A stretch of 63,787 bases of DNA from Oscillospiraceae bacterium. GTDB taxonomy: Bacteria; Bacillota; Clostridia; Oscillospirales; CAG-272. This document shows positions 16,808-27,902 of this stretch, piece after piece. The notes below the pieces were generated by a model that ran no database searches, was not told the DNA's origin, and worked only from the letters and a program-made list of their open reading frames with translations. Location: assembly GCA_015064505.1 (NCBI GenBank), contig SVSB01000008.1:1-63787 (forward strand), read 5' to 3'. Each line of letters starts with the position of its first letter. Position 1 is the stretch's first letter. The translations under genes and the position numbers were made by a program.

Positions 16808-16836
16808 AATCAAGCGCGCGAGAGAGCGCGAGATTT

Positions 16837-16913
16837 GGCGGAATAGCTCAGCTGGTCAGAGCAATCGGTTCATACCCGATAGGTCGTGGGTTCGAATCCA
16901 ACTTCCGCTACCA
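16837..16913 (+). tRNA. tRNA-Met (CAT), elongator
   Basis: 77 nt with encoded CCA. The acceptor stem is GGCGGAA/TTCCGCT, the D arm GCTC-GAGC, and the anticodon stem ATCGG/CCGAT with loop TTCATAC (anticodon CAT at 16871-16873). The overall sequence resembles Bacillus elongator tRNA-Met rather than initiator tRNA. The T stem GTGGG/CCAAC contains a G51-A63 mismatch. This tRNA would be the target of TmcAL (35246-36427), which makes ac4C34. Confidence 0.93.
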
Positions 16914-16938
16914 ATAACAGCCGTGACCACACGGCAAT

Positions 16939-17013
16939 GGCCCGTTGGTCAAGCGGCTAAGACACCGCCCTTTCACGGCGGTAACACGAGTTCGATTCTC
17001 GTACGGGTCACCA
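16939..17013 (+). tRNA. tRNA-Glu (TTC)
   Basis: 75 nt with encoded CCA. The acceptor is GGCCCGT/ACGGGTC, the anticodon stem CCGCC/GGCGG with loop CTTTCAC (TTC at 16972-16974), and the T stem ACGAG/CTCGT. It is 25 bp after tRNA-Met in the same transcript. It is the substrate of gltX in this window. Confidence 0.96.
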
Positions 17014-17018
17014 AAAAG

Positions 17019-17047
17019 ATAAAGCTCCGCTGGGGCTTTATTTTTTT
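17019..17047 (+). terminator. Terminator of the tRNA operon
   Basis: A 10-bp stem ATAAAGCTCC / GGGGCTTTAT with a 3-nt loop, followed by a run of T (17041-17047). Confidence 0.9.
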
Positions 17048-17087
17048 GTTTTAAATCGGGATTTTTTAGTTTAATATCATTTAGATT

Positions 17088-17118
17088 AAAAAACAGCGCC
17101 GCGCAGGCGCTGTTTTTT
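17088..17118. terminator. Terminator after the aldose-epimerase-like gene
   Basis: A 10-bp stem AAACAGCGCC (17091-17100) / GGCGCTGTTT (17106-17115), with A-run and T-run flanks. It closes the long minus-strand run and can work in both directions. Confidence 0.85.
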
Positions 17119-17126
17119 TGGCGTAT

Positions 17127-17993
17127 TTATAATGCTTTAAACGAATAAGTAAGGCTCTTGGTCTCTCCGGGATCAAGAGTGACAGCAAAGGGCTTATCCT
17201 CAAATTTACCGCTTTCGTCCGTTAACGCGGGAAGTCCGTGCCAAGGCTCGAGGCACACGAAGGGCGCCTTTTTGAAAGGCGGAGTCCAGATTGCAAGGAC
17301 GGGATAACCCTCAAAACCGAATTCAAAAGCGCCCACGCCGTCAGCAGGTGTAACCGTTACGGCGTTGCTGTTAAGACCAACGGTAAGCAGTGCATCACGG
17401 TCAAAATCGCTGTATGTAAGGTTCAGTTCTCTGCCCGTTAAGGATTTATGCCATTTATAGCCGTAGCTGAAATGACTGTTTTCGTCCGTATAATAAAGAT
17501 CTGCAGATTCTTCTTTATTAAACTTAAAGGTGTAATCTGCAATATCGCCGTGAATGGCAAAACCCGGATGACCGCCGATGCAGAAAATAATATTCTTATT
17601 ATCGGTGTTCTTTACTTCATAAGTGGTTGAAAATCCGCAGTCGGTCATCTTATGAATGATGCGAAGCTCAAAACGATACGGATACTGCTTCAATGTGACT
17701 TCATTTTCTTTTAAAAGGAAGCACACTTCATCCTCACCGACGCTCTCGCAAACGTAATCGAATTTTCTGCCGAAGCCGTGCTTATCGTTCAAGGTGCAAG
17801 GCTTTCCTTCAATGCTAACGGTGCTGTTGTTAAGGGCGCTGACGAAGGGGAAAAGCACGGGTGCGTGACCGGGCCAGAACTCGGGATCACCGTTCCAGAG
17901 GTATTCCCTGCCATTATGCACGAAAGAAATAAGCTCTCCGCCCGCAGTTGTTACGGTGGCAATGTTTCCGTTTTTAATCAGAGTAAACTCCAT
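17127..17993 (-). CDS. Aldose 1-epimerase family protein (LacX-like)
   Basis: 288-residue cytosolic beta-sandwich sugar mutarotase-like protein. Visible are TAGGELISF, the GRKFDYVCE region, GGHPGFAI (His expected in the active site), AIWTPPFKKAPFVCLEPWHGLP and a late VTLDPGETKSL. The pattern matches LacX/galactose-mutarotase-related proteins, which act on aldose anomers or sugar phosphates; the substrate is not known. ATG 17993 follows GGAGG and lies 1 bp after the upstream stop, so it is the last gene of the secA-linked block. Confidence 0.88.
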   Translation of the reverse strand: MEFTLIKNGNIATVTTAGGELISFVHNGREYLWNGDPEFWPGHAPVLFPFVSALNNSTVSIEGKPCTLNDKHGFGRKFDYVCESVGEDEVCFLLKENEVTLKQYPYRFELRIIHKMTDCGFSTTYEVKNTDNKNIIFCIGGHPGFAIHGDIADYTFKFNKEESADLYYTDENSHFSYGYKWHKSLTGRELNLTYSDFDRDALLTVGLNSNAVTVTPADGVGAFEFGFEGYPVLAIWTPPFKKAPFVCLEPWHGLPALTDESGKFEDKPFAVTLDPGETKSLTYSFKAL

Positions 17994-17994
17994 A

Positions 17995-19548
17995 TCAGTC
18001 CTCCAGCATATACTTGTACTTCAAGCTGTCCTTAAGCTTTTCTATCAAAGAAATAACCGCAAATACAAGCAGAATTGAAATTGTAACGTCGATAAGCCAA
18101 TACATATCGATCTTGGGCACGTACATATGAGTGGTTTCAATGATCTTCTGATCGGAGATAGCATTGGACTTTACGTCTGCAACGGCAATGGATTTCGTAT
18201 CAGCAAGGGTAAGGCGATAGAATACGTTTGATACTGCGCTGATAATCGAAATAACGATAGCGGCTATTCCCTTTTTGCGGATGTCCTTGATCTCATTACG
18301 GATCCTCGGAGAATTTCTTGCCGATTCGTCGCAGAGCAGCTCGGATTTAGCATACTTAACGCCGTAAGAGATCATAAGGACGGCTGTTAAGCAAAAGGCA
18401 ACGGTTGCAAGGGTATCGAATCCAAGATAAGTAAAATAGGATACGGTTGCTTCATCGCTTCTCCACACGTCGGAATAAAGATATGATCCGATAAAGCTGT
18501 TGAATCGAAGCTGTGATAAAGCGTCAAAAACAACGGAGATAAATGAAAACATGGGAACGTACGCGGGAAGCGGGTTAACTCGCTTAGTGTAATAGATAAC
18601 ACCGGCAAACAGCAAAGCAGAAGCAACCAAATCGGGGATCGCGTTCTTATCATCAAGGAAGAAATCAAGTGCGATAACTGCGGCGGCTGTAGCAAATACG
18701 CAAAATCTGCAAAACCTACGGTAACCGTGGAGCTTGCTGTCTTTGGGAACCTTAAGCTCATACGCAGTAAGCACGTTGCCGCAGAAAACGCTATCGGCAC
18801 AAATTCCGCGAATATATTTAATGAAGTTTACAAGCCAGATTATACCCAGTAAAAGCGCAGGAATAAAGGCAAGCGCCGTGAAAATTCCCTTAAAATGAAT
18901 GGGGGCGACCTTTTGCGCAGCTGAAAGCTCGTTACCGTTATCGGCAATATAAACGAGCTCGGGAAGCACGGATAGTGCCCTCAAAAGCAAAAAGGTGATT
19001 ATTGACAGTCTTTTTACTCCCGTAACGCCGAGCGGGACCTTTTTTCTGCGTTTTCTTTTGTTTCCAGCGTTTTTGTTGTACTTTTCCACCTTCCGGGGGG
19101 CAAAGACGTATTCACCGTTCAACTTTTTAGTAGGAACGGTTCTGAATATGGCAGTTCCTTCATTGCGCTCTCCAACGTAAATAAAACCGTCAAAAAGGCT
19201 GTTGAAGCAGAAAGCCAGCAAAATTGTTTCAAGAACTGCGTAGCAGAACGTGAAAACGAGGATGATGGATCTTTCTGCGCTGAAGTTATGGGATACCCAG
19301 AACATAATAAGAAATGCGGGTATGCGGGAAAGACTTATCCAAAAGAAGCGCAGAAAACCCGTTCGTGCGCTCTCCATATGGTCTGACATATCTCTCAATT
19401 TGTAAAGAGCAAGCACGAAAAGAAGCGCACCTATAAAGTCGGGCAGGAAGTCTACGATAGTAATGAATGGATTAAACAGAAAGAATGCGCCCGTTATAAA
19501 ATAACCGATCCTGAGATCCTTTGCGGGTGAGATGGATTTTTCAGACAT
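17995..19548 (-). CDS. Polytopic membrane protein of unknown function (517 aa)
   Basis: About eleven predicted membrane helices. A very basic cytosolic loop lies near residues 150-172 (KRKRRKK) and a hydrophilic stretch near 370-395. The N-terminus (IGYFITGAFFLFNPF, then LPDFIGALLFVLALYKL) resembles the start of the upstream 213-aa protein. A second copy of the latter motif seems to recur near 310-330 (IPDLVASALLFAGVIYYT), suggesting internal duplication. No known family is recognised. The SD AGGAGGTAA overlaps the stop codon of the 213-aa gene, so the two are translationally coupled. Confidence 0.8.
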   Translation of the reverse strand: MSEKSISPAKDLRIGYFITGAFFLFNPFITIVDFLPDFIGALLFVLALYKLRDMSDHMESARTGFLRFFWISLSRIPAFLIMFWVSHNFSAERSIILVFTFCYAVLETILLAFCFNSLFDGFIYVGERNEGTAIFRTVPTKKLNGEYVFAPRKVEKYNKNAGNKRKRRKKVPLGVTGVKRLSIITFLLLRALSVLPELVYIADNGNELSAAQKVAPIHFKGIFTALAFIPALLLGIIWLVNFIKYIRGICADSVFCGNVLTAYELKVPKDSKLHGYRRFCRFCVFATAAAVIALDFFLDDKNAIPDLVASALLFAGVIYYTKRVNPLPAYVPMFSFISVVFDALSQLRFNSFIGSYLYSDVWRSDEATVSYFTYLGFDTLATVAFCLTAVLMISYGVKYAKSELLCDESARNSPRIRNEIKDIRKKGIAAIVISIISAVSNVFYRLTLADTKSIAVADVKSNAISDQKIIETTHMYVPKIDMYWLIDVTISILLVFAVISLIEKLKDSLKYKYMLED

Positions 19549-19552
19549 TCAT

Positions 19553-20194
19553 TTACCTCCTGTCAGTGTTATCGGAAACGTCCTCTTCGCTCATCTTCTT
19601 TATCTTCTGCCACCAGCTCTCCTTTTTGCCTTTCTCTGCGGGAAGCTCGATATCGTCCCGATCATCCTCAAGAACTATCATTCTGAGGCATGCAAAAAGC
19701 AGGAAGAAGCAGATGAAACCAACTATAAGAGTGCCGAACAGAACGATGCAGAAGCCGATTGACGTTGCGGCAATAAGACGGGTGGTTTGAAGTATATCGA
19801 AAACAAAAAGGAATGAGTAAAGAAGGATGCAGTAAGCTGAGCGGATCTTAAGCTTATCGATGCCGGTTTCTGAGGTGATCTGATAAACTCCGCAAAGCAT
19901 GGTAACCCTCAGAGCAAAAGTGCAGATCAAAAGGGAAAGCATTATGCCTTTATAAAGCGAAGAGCCGTGGTAAGAGTAAAATCCGAGTATGTCGGCACCG
20001 CACAGAATAAAATTAGCAAAAGAAAGAATAAGACCCGGAACTCCTATGTAGGTGGAAAGCTTAAAGCCCTTCCCGTATGGCGAGAGCTTTGAGCATCCGG
20101 TGAGTATAAGGGTATAAGCAAGCCATTCGGTAAACCCCGCGTAAACGGGGTTTAACCAAACGAGCATACCGAGAACCAAATATCCGAAGCCCAT
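19553..20194 (-). CDS. Polytopic membrane protein of unknown function (213 aa)
   Basis: Five or six membrane helices and a charged cytosolic C-terminal tail (about residues 170-213, rich in Glu, Asp and Lys). It begins MGFGYLVLGMLVWLNP, a pattern (GY, small residues, then NP) shared with the next protein in the operon. It starts 8 bp after the secA stop with GAGGTAG overlapping that stop, so it is coupled to secA. No named family is recognised. Export-related, envelope or purely positional linkage to secA are all possible. Confidence 0.8.
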   Translation of the reverse strand: MGFGYLVLGMLVWLNPVYAGFTEWLAYTLILTGCSKLSPYGKGFKLSTYIGVPGLILSFANFILCGADILGFYSYHGSSLYKGIMLSLLICTFALRVTMLCGVYQITSETGIDKLKIRSAYCILLYSFLFVFDILQTTRLIAATSIGFCIVLFGTLIVGFICFFLLFACLRMIVLEDDRDDIELPAEKGKKESWWQKIKKMSEEDVSDNTDRR

Positions 20195-20202
20195 AATCTA
20201 CC

Positions 20203-22935
<2,733 letters not shown>

Positions 22936-22962
22936 TAACTATGCCTTTCAGTATATTTTGCT

Positions 22963-24990
22963 TTAGTGCTTGAGCTGAGAAATGTTTATCAGCTCGGTGC
23001 CCGGGAAATAGGTGCTGATGATCAGCTCTGCGGGTACGCCCGCGTTAGCAAGGTCAAGAGCTCCGTATTGGGAAAGACCAACGCCGTGACCGAAGCCCTT
23101 ACCCGCAAAAATGTAATTTTCGCTGCTTGATGCATAATGGGTCTTGCTAACGGATTTTGTCTGAGCGTTGACGGTAAGGTCGGTAGGCGTAAGCTCGCCG
23201 GGGTTGAGAATATCGATATTGGGGGAATAGGAAGGCGGCGGAAGCGTGCCCTCCTTGATCTTTTCAACGAGCGTCTCATATCCGCTTGCGGTAAGCACGC
23301 TTGCGCTGTCGGAGGTTATGGCGCGCCTGCCGTAGCTCGTGATAGCCACCAGAGTATCCGAAGTGCCCGATTTGATTCCTTCGGAGGTAATAACGGTTAC
23401 GGGTGCATCAAGACTGATCTGATCGAAAAGATCGGGATAAGCCGGTCCGGTAGGACCCGACGCAACGCCCGCAATAGATACCTCAAGGTTGGTTACAACC
23501 TCATATGTCTGAGTAACGCTTCCCTGTCCTACTACGAAGTTAGCGGAATGCACGTAGCGTTGCAGAGCATTTCTGACGCCGTCGGTAGACGTTACGGTTG
23601 CGCTGTGGCCCTGAGAATCCGTAAAGGTTATAGAGTAGACGTAACCTGTGTCGCCGGCAAAGGAATTGATCTTAACTGAAGAAATATATCCGCTTGAAAG
23701 CTGAGTATAACCCTTATTGTACAGATAGCTTGCAAGAGTGTATGGGGAAACCTCAAAATGCCAGACACCGTTTTCGTAGTCGGCATATTGCTCCCAAGGA
23801 GTTTTGATTGAGGTCAAATAGTCAAGATGGCCGACCCATGCGTCCTTTACGGCAACGGTTTCACCGCCCATAGACGAGCAGTAAGCAATAAGTGCAGTCT
23901 TTCCCTGATAGGAGACGACCATTCCTTTGGTTGCCATAACCGCACCGATAACCGTCTCATTCGTACGGCTGCAACCGCGATAGGCCTGGCAATGCTGACT
24001 CGGGCAGATATCAAAGCCGCTTTCACGGAAGTGGCGGCGGGAGTTGCCCGCAACGAAGGTACGTGCAGCTATCGCAAACACTCTTTGTACCTCGTATGCC
24101 CAGAGATTACCTATCTCCCAAGGCAGAACACCGGTGATATAAGTCTCCATATCCACAAGATTGATGGCTTCAATGACGTCAAGATAATCGCTTATATATC
24201 TGCGGAATACCATAACACCCGGATAGAGATAATTAAGCGAGGATCGGGTATATGCGGTCTCGTATCCGTCCGATATCGGCTCAAGACCGAGATAGGAATC
24301 GGTTCCGCAATCGTATTCGAACAAAACTGTGTTTGACGAATGGTCTATTACGGATACCGTGGTGTTACCGGTGCCAATGATCCTTGTTGCATAGCTGCTT
24401 CTAAGAGCGGTCATACCGTTAAGGGCCGTCTCAGCCTTTTCACGGGTAGAAAAATCACCAACGTAAACTCTGTACGTTCCGTTGATATAACCGGCAAAAA
24501 CGGAATACGCACCGCCGATAAGAGAACGTACGTTCTCAACAGCTGTCTCTGCTGCTGATCTGCTGTAAATAACTCCGCCCGCCTCGATATGGTACATACC
24601 GATGGCGTAATTAGAGTTGAACTCCTTGTGATAGGCGCCGCCGTAACGGGAGAGATTGTAGTCTATCGCTACCGTCACGGATCTGTTTGGGAGCTCCCAG
24701 ATTTCCTCAAAACTTCTGACGGAATCGGTTATCACGGATTTTCCGAGTATAAAACCGTGAGTAGAGGTTGCCTCCCAACCCGCTTCCGCATCTTCGCCGT
24801 AGGATATGCCGACGGTTATAAGCGGATTGGTCTGAGTGCCCCCCTCAAGAGCGTAGGCATCGTAAGCCATAAAAGCAATAACGTAATACAGAGATCCAAG
24901 CAGCATAAGAGCCGCAAGTACGAAGCACACAATTCGCGTTATCAGCTTTTTTCTCTTTTCTTTTTTGCTAAGGTTTGAATTATTCAACAA
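22963..24990 (-). CDS. SpoIID/LytB domain protein with SPOR-like region
   Basis: 675 residues, one N-terminal membrane segment (about 17-40), the rest extracytoplasmic. Residues about 141-205 look like a peptidoglycan-binding SPOR repeat. The SpoIID/LytB core starts near 280 (METYITGVLPWEI, with Glu292 matching the catalytic Glu position) and includes AIAARTF and CPSQHCQAYRG (Cys pair as in zinc-bearing relatives). It ends with GFGHGVGLSQYGA. SpoIID proteins cleave denuded glycan strands, classically during engulfment; LytB-like relatives also occur outside sporulation. The core is interrupted by a ~130-residue insertion (about 495-620). Start TTG 24990 (or TTG 24987) is preceded by GAGGGG and overlaps the previous gene by 11 bp. 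Confidence 0.9.
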   Translation of the reverse strand: MLNNSNLSKKEKRKKLITRIVCFVLAALMLLGSLYYVIAFMAYDAYALEGGTQTNPLITVGISYGEDAEAGWEATSTHGFILGKSVITDSVRSFEEIWELPNRSVTVAIDYNLSRYGGAYHKEFNSNYAIGMYHIEAGGVIYSRSAAETAVENVRSLIGGAYSVFAGYINGTYRVYVGDFSTREKAETALNGMTALRSSYATRIIGTGNTTVSVIDHSSNTVLFEYDCGTDSYLGLEPISDGYETAYTRSSLNYLYPGVMVFRRYISDYLDVIEAINLVDMETYITGVLPWEIGNLWAYEVQRVFAIAARTFVAGNSRRHFRESGFDICPSQHCQAYRGCSRTNETVIGAVMATKGMVVSYQGKTALIAYCSSMGGETVAVKDAWVGHLDYLTSIKTPWEQYADYENGVWHFEVSPYTLASYLYNKGYTQLSSGYISSVKINSFAGDTGYVYSITFTDSQGHSATVTSTDGVRNALQRYVHSANFVVGQGSVTQTYEVVTNLEVSIAGVASGPTGPAYPDLFDQISLDAPVTVITSEGIKSGTSDTLVAITSYGRRAITSDSASVLTASGYETLVEKIKEGTLPPPSYSPNIDILNPGELTPTDLTVNAQTKSVSKTHYASSSENYIFAGKGFGHGVGLSQYGALDLANAGVPAELIISTYFPGTELINISQLKH

Positions 24991-25624
24991 TTTCGTATAC
25001 CCCTCTAACCATTACGTACGCGCCCTCGGGCGAGGTGATAAGGATTCCTCTGCCGTCTCCTCCTCTTGGAATTATAAGCGCGTGGTTCTGTATTATATTC
25101 ACTTTGTTTAAAAGATCAGTACCGCCGGTAATATCGGAAAGACCCTGATCGGCAAAGGGAGAAACGATCTCGGCTGTACCCGAGCGAAGAATGAGCTCAA
25201 CTGCCGCTGTGGGTGCGATAAGCTTCATTCCGTAAGGAACAAAGATAGCGATGTACTGTGATGAAGCGGAAGAACCGCCGGAGGAAGCTCCCGATTCAAG
25301 AGCGGTAACGCGGTTTGCAAGGCTCTTGAGTTCGTCGCTGGATGCTGTATAGTTAAGCTTGCTCTCGATATCAGAGATACGGTTGCCGAGATTGGTAATC
25401 TCGGAGGAGCTGACTCCCGTGCCACCCGTGGAAGTGCCGCCGTTCTCGATAAGCTTCATAAGCTCGTTTATACGAACGTCGATCTGGGGAAGCAGATTGT
25501 TATTTATGTAGCTGAGAGTAATAACGGGGTCTGTGGTGCTGTCATATCCCTCGGCAAACACGGTAAAATAGCAGGTGGCAGAAAGCAGAATAGCCACGCA
25601 AAACAAGATAATCGTTTTTTTCAT
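24980..25624 (-). CDS. Secreted coiled-coil protein of unknown function
   Basis: 214 residues with a signal peptide (about 1-24, ending VFAEG). Residues 35-62 and 78-112 are heptad-like helices separated by Gly/Ser/Thr-rich spacers (GGTSTGGTG, SGASSGGSSASS). The C-terminal ~95 residues form a beta-rich domain starting YIAIFVPYGMKL. That domain and its ILRSGTAEIVSPFADQGLSD look like a small envelope domain often seen alone in clostridial secreted proteins. Function is unknown. The overlap with the SpoIID-like gene suggests both act at the cell wall. The SD is AAAGGATC before ATG 25624. Confidence 0.8.
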   Translation of the reverse strand: MKKTIILFCVAILLSATCYFTVFAEGYDSTTDPVITLSYINNNLLPQIDVRINELMKLIENGGTSTGGTGVSSSEITNLGNRISDIESKLNYTASSDELKSLANRVTALESGASSGGSSASSQYIAIFVPYGMKLIAPTAAVELILRSGTAEIVSPFADQGLSDITGGTDLLNKVNIIQNHALIIPRGGDGRGILITSPEGAYVMVRGVYEIVE

Positions 25625-25639
25625 CTTAGATCCTTTCGT

Positions 25640-27877
25640 TTATGAGTTTGTAAGCATCTTTTTTCTGTCAGCTGCGGAAAGTGCGGCACCGGTTGCGGGA
25701 ATCTTGATTTTTCTGAGACCTCCGCTTGCTGAGCTTTTGTCCGTAACGACCAAAGCTGACGTAACTGTCTGTCCTTTCTTCAGGGTCATAAGCTGAACGC
25801 CGCTTGCGCTGCGTGTTGTCTTCTCGGGTATGAGCTTCGAGGAGATAAGTATTGCCTTGCCTGCGTCGTTTTCTATAAGTATGTCTTTTGCCGAATCCTC
25901 AAATATAGCGGCAACAATGGGACTTGCTGCGCTGTAAGCGCCTGTCAGTCTGCGCCGCGGGGACTTCGTTTCATAAGCAGAAAGCGGAACGCGGACTCCC
26001 TTGCCGTTTTCAAAAATATAGATCATATTCAGATCGGGCTTGATCTCGGAAGCCAGAAAAGCACAGATGGGCTTTTCGCCTGCATCCATTTTAAGAGTTG
26101 CGTTTACGAACTCACCAAGGGAAGAAGCTTTAACGGATGCAAAATCGGACACCCTTGCTTTGTACATCTGTCTTGCGTTGGTAACGAATACGATCTCGGA
26201 AATATTTTCACAATCCCGAGAGAACACGATCTCATCGCCTTCCTTCAGCGTATGCACGTCGTTACCCTGCAGAGAGCGCATCGTGATCTTCTTGAAATAA
26301 CCTTCTCTTGTGAGAACAATGCGCACGTTGTAATTTTCTTCGGGGATCTCCACGGGCGCTTCGGAGATCTCTTCTGCACTTATAAGCTTAGTTTTTCGCG
26401 GCTTACCGTACTTTTTCTTGATGGCGGTTAGCTGATTTGCAATTGCAGATCTTTGCTTGAGCTCGTCGGAGAGAAGCTCTTCAAGATCTGCGATCTCCTT
26501 CTGCAGATTCTCAATCTCTTTGATGCGCTCAAAGATATATTCCCTGTTAAGATGGCGGAGCTTGATCTCCGCAATATACTCAGCCTGTATCTCGTCAACA
26601 CCGAATTCCTTCATAAGATTGGGAACGACCTGGGATTCCTTTTCGGTGCCGCGCACGATAGCGATGCATCTGTCTATATCAAGCAAGATCATTCCAAGAC
26701 CCTGAAGCAGGTGGAGCTTGTCCTGCTTTTTCTTCAGATCAAATCGGCACTCGCGGCAGAAGCATCCAAGTCGGAAGCGTATCCACTCACGGAGTATATC
26801 GGCAACACCGAGAAGTCTGGGACTTCCGTCTATGAGAATATTAAAATTGCAATCAAAGGAGCTTAACAGAGGCGTCTGCTTAAAGAGCCGAGCCATAAGC
26901 GCATCGGGATCGGTACCTCGCTTAAGATCAAGGGTAAGCTTAAAGCCGTTAAGGTCTATCTCATCACGGAAATCGGACACCTCTTTCAGCTTTCCTGCCT
27001 TGAAAAGCTCCGTGAGCTTTTTGATGATAGCCTCAATATTAGTGTAATAAGGGATCTCCAGGATCTCAATGCAATTATCTTTTTTATTGTATTCCCATAC
27101 GGCGCGGAGCTTAATCGCTCCCCTTCCCGTTTCATAAACCTGCCGCATTGTTTCGCGATCGTAAATGAGCTCGGCACCGCCTGAAAAATCCGGTGCGGGC
27201 ATAAGATCAAGAAGCTTATCGGTGGTTGTCTTGGGATTCTTCAGCAATGCGATCGTCGCATCGCAAACCTCGGAAAGATTAAATGAACACACAAGGCTTG
27301 CCATACCGACGGCAATTCCCGAATTGGGGGAAACGAGAATATTCGGGAAAGTCGTTGGAAAAAGCACGGGCTCCTGCATGGTATTATCGTAGTTGGGAAC
27401 GAGATCTACGGCGTCCTTATCGATTCCCGAAAACAGCTCGTTGCAGAAGGAATCGAGCTTAGCTTCAGTATAACGGGGAGCGGCGTACGCCATATCGTGG
27501 CTGTACTGCTTACCAAAGCATCCCTTGGAATCGATAAAGGGATGAAGCAGTGCGTCGTTGCCTCTCGTTAAACGAACCATAGTCTCGTAAATAGAAGCAT
27601 CACCGTGAGGATGCAGACGCATGGTCTGACCTACTATGTTCGTACTCTTCGTTCTCTGCCCCGTAAGAAGGCCCATTTTGTACATGGTGTACAGCAGCTT
27701 TCTTTGGGAAGGCTTGAAGCCGTCGATCTCGGGGATCGCACGGCTAACAATAACGGTCATGACGTAGGGCATATAGTTATCACGGATGGTGTCCGTAATA
27801 AACTGCGGCACTGCAGGCTTCTGGGGTTCGTTTATATCAGTCAGTCGTTTTTGGGGGGCGGCTTTTTTCTTTGCCAT
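25640..27877 (-). CDS. Type IIA DNA topoisomerase subunit A (ParC-like)
   Basis: 745-residue GyrA/ParC family subunit. The winged-helix core carries FKPSQRKLLYTMY, HPHGDASIYET (89-99) and the DNA-cleaving tyrosine Tyr136 in AAPRYTEAKL. A coiled-coil gate and a C-terminal beta-pinwheel follow. No GyrA-box (QRRGGKG) is seen, so decatenation (topo IV-like) is more likely than supercoiling. No subunit-B gene is adjacent, unlike the usual parE-parC or gyrB-gyrA pairs. The residue matching E. coli GyrA Ser83 is Ala94, and that matching Asp87 is Glu98. Start ATG 27877 with GAGAGG. Confidence 0.9.
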   Translation of the reverse strand: MAKKKAAPQKRLTDINEPQKPAVPQFITDTIRDNYMPYVMTVIVSRAIPEIDGFKPSQRKLLYTMYKMGLLTGQRTKSTNIVGQTMRLHPHGDASIYETMVRLTRGNDALLHPFIDSKGCFGKQYSHDMAYAAPRYTEAKLDSFCNELFSGIDKDAVDLVPNYDNTMQEPVLFPTTFPNILVSPNSGIAVGMASLVCSFNLSEVCDATIALLKNPKTTTDKLLDLMPAPDFSGGAELIYDRETMRQVYETGRGAIKLRAVWEYNKKDNCIEILEIPYYTNIEAIIKKLTELFKAGKLKEVSDFRDEIDLNGFKLTLDLKRGTDPDALMARLFKQTPLLSSFDCNFNILIDGSPRLLGVADILREWIRFRLGCFCRECRFDLKKKQDKLHLLQGLGMILLDIDRCIAIVRGTEKESQVVPNLMKEFGVDEIQAEYIAEIKLRHLNREYIFERIKEIENLQKEIADLEELLSDELKQRSAIANQLTAIKKKYGKPRKTKLISAEEISEAPVEIPEENYNVRIVLTREGYFKKITMRSLQGNDVHTLKEGDEIVFSRDCENISEIVFVTNARQMYKARVSDFASVKASSLGEFVNATLKMDAGEKPICAFLASEIKPDLNMIYIFENGKGVRVPLSAYETKSPRRRLTGAYSAASPIVAAIFEDSAKDILIENDAGKAILISSKLIPEKTTRSASGVQLMTLKKGQTVTSALVVTDKSSASGGLRKIKIPATGAALSAADRKKMLTNS

Positions 27878-27902
27878 TATAAACCTCTCTTAAACGGATT
27901 TA

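Larger units (their letters stand above)
16527..16836. other. Divergent intergenic region asnS / tRNA operon
   Basis: 310 bp, AT-rich, no gene seen. It holds the minus-strand asnS promoter (16610-16637), the plus-strand tRNA promoter (16779-16807) and a GC-rich CGCGC...GCGCG stem just before tRNA-Met. Nothing else is recognised between 16640 and 16775. Confidence 0.7.
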
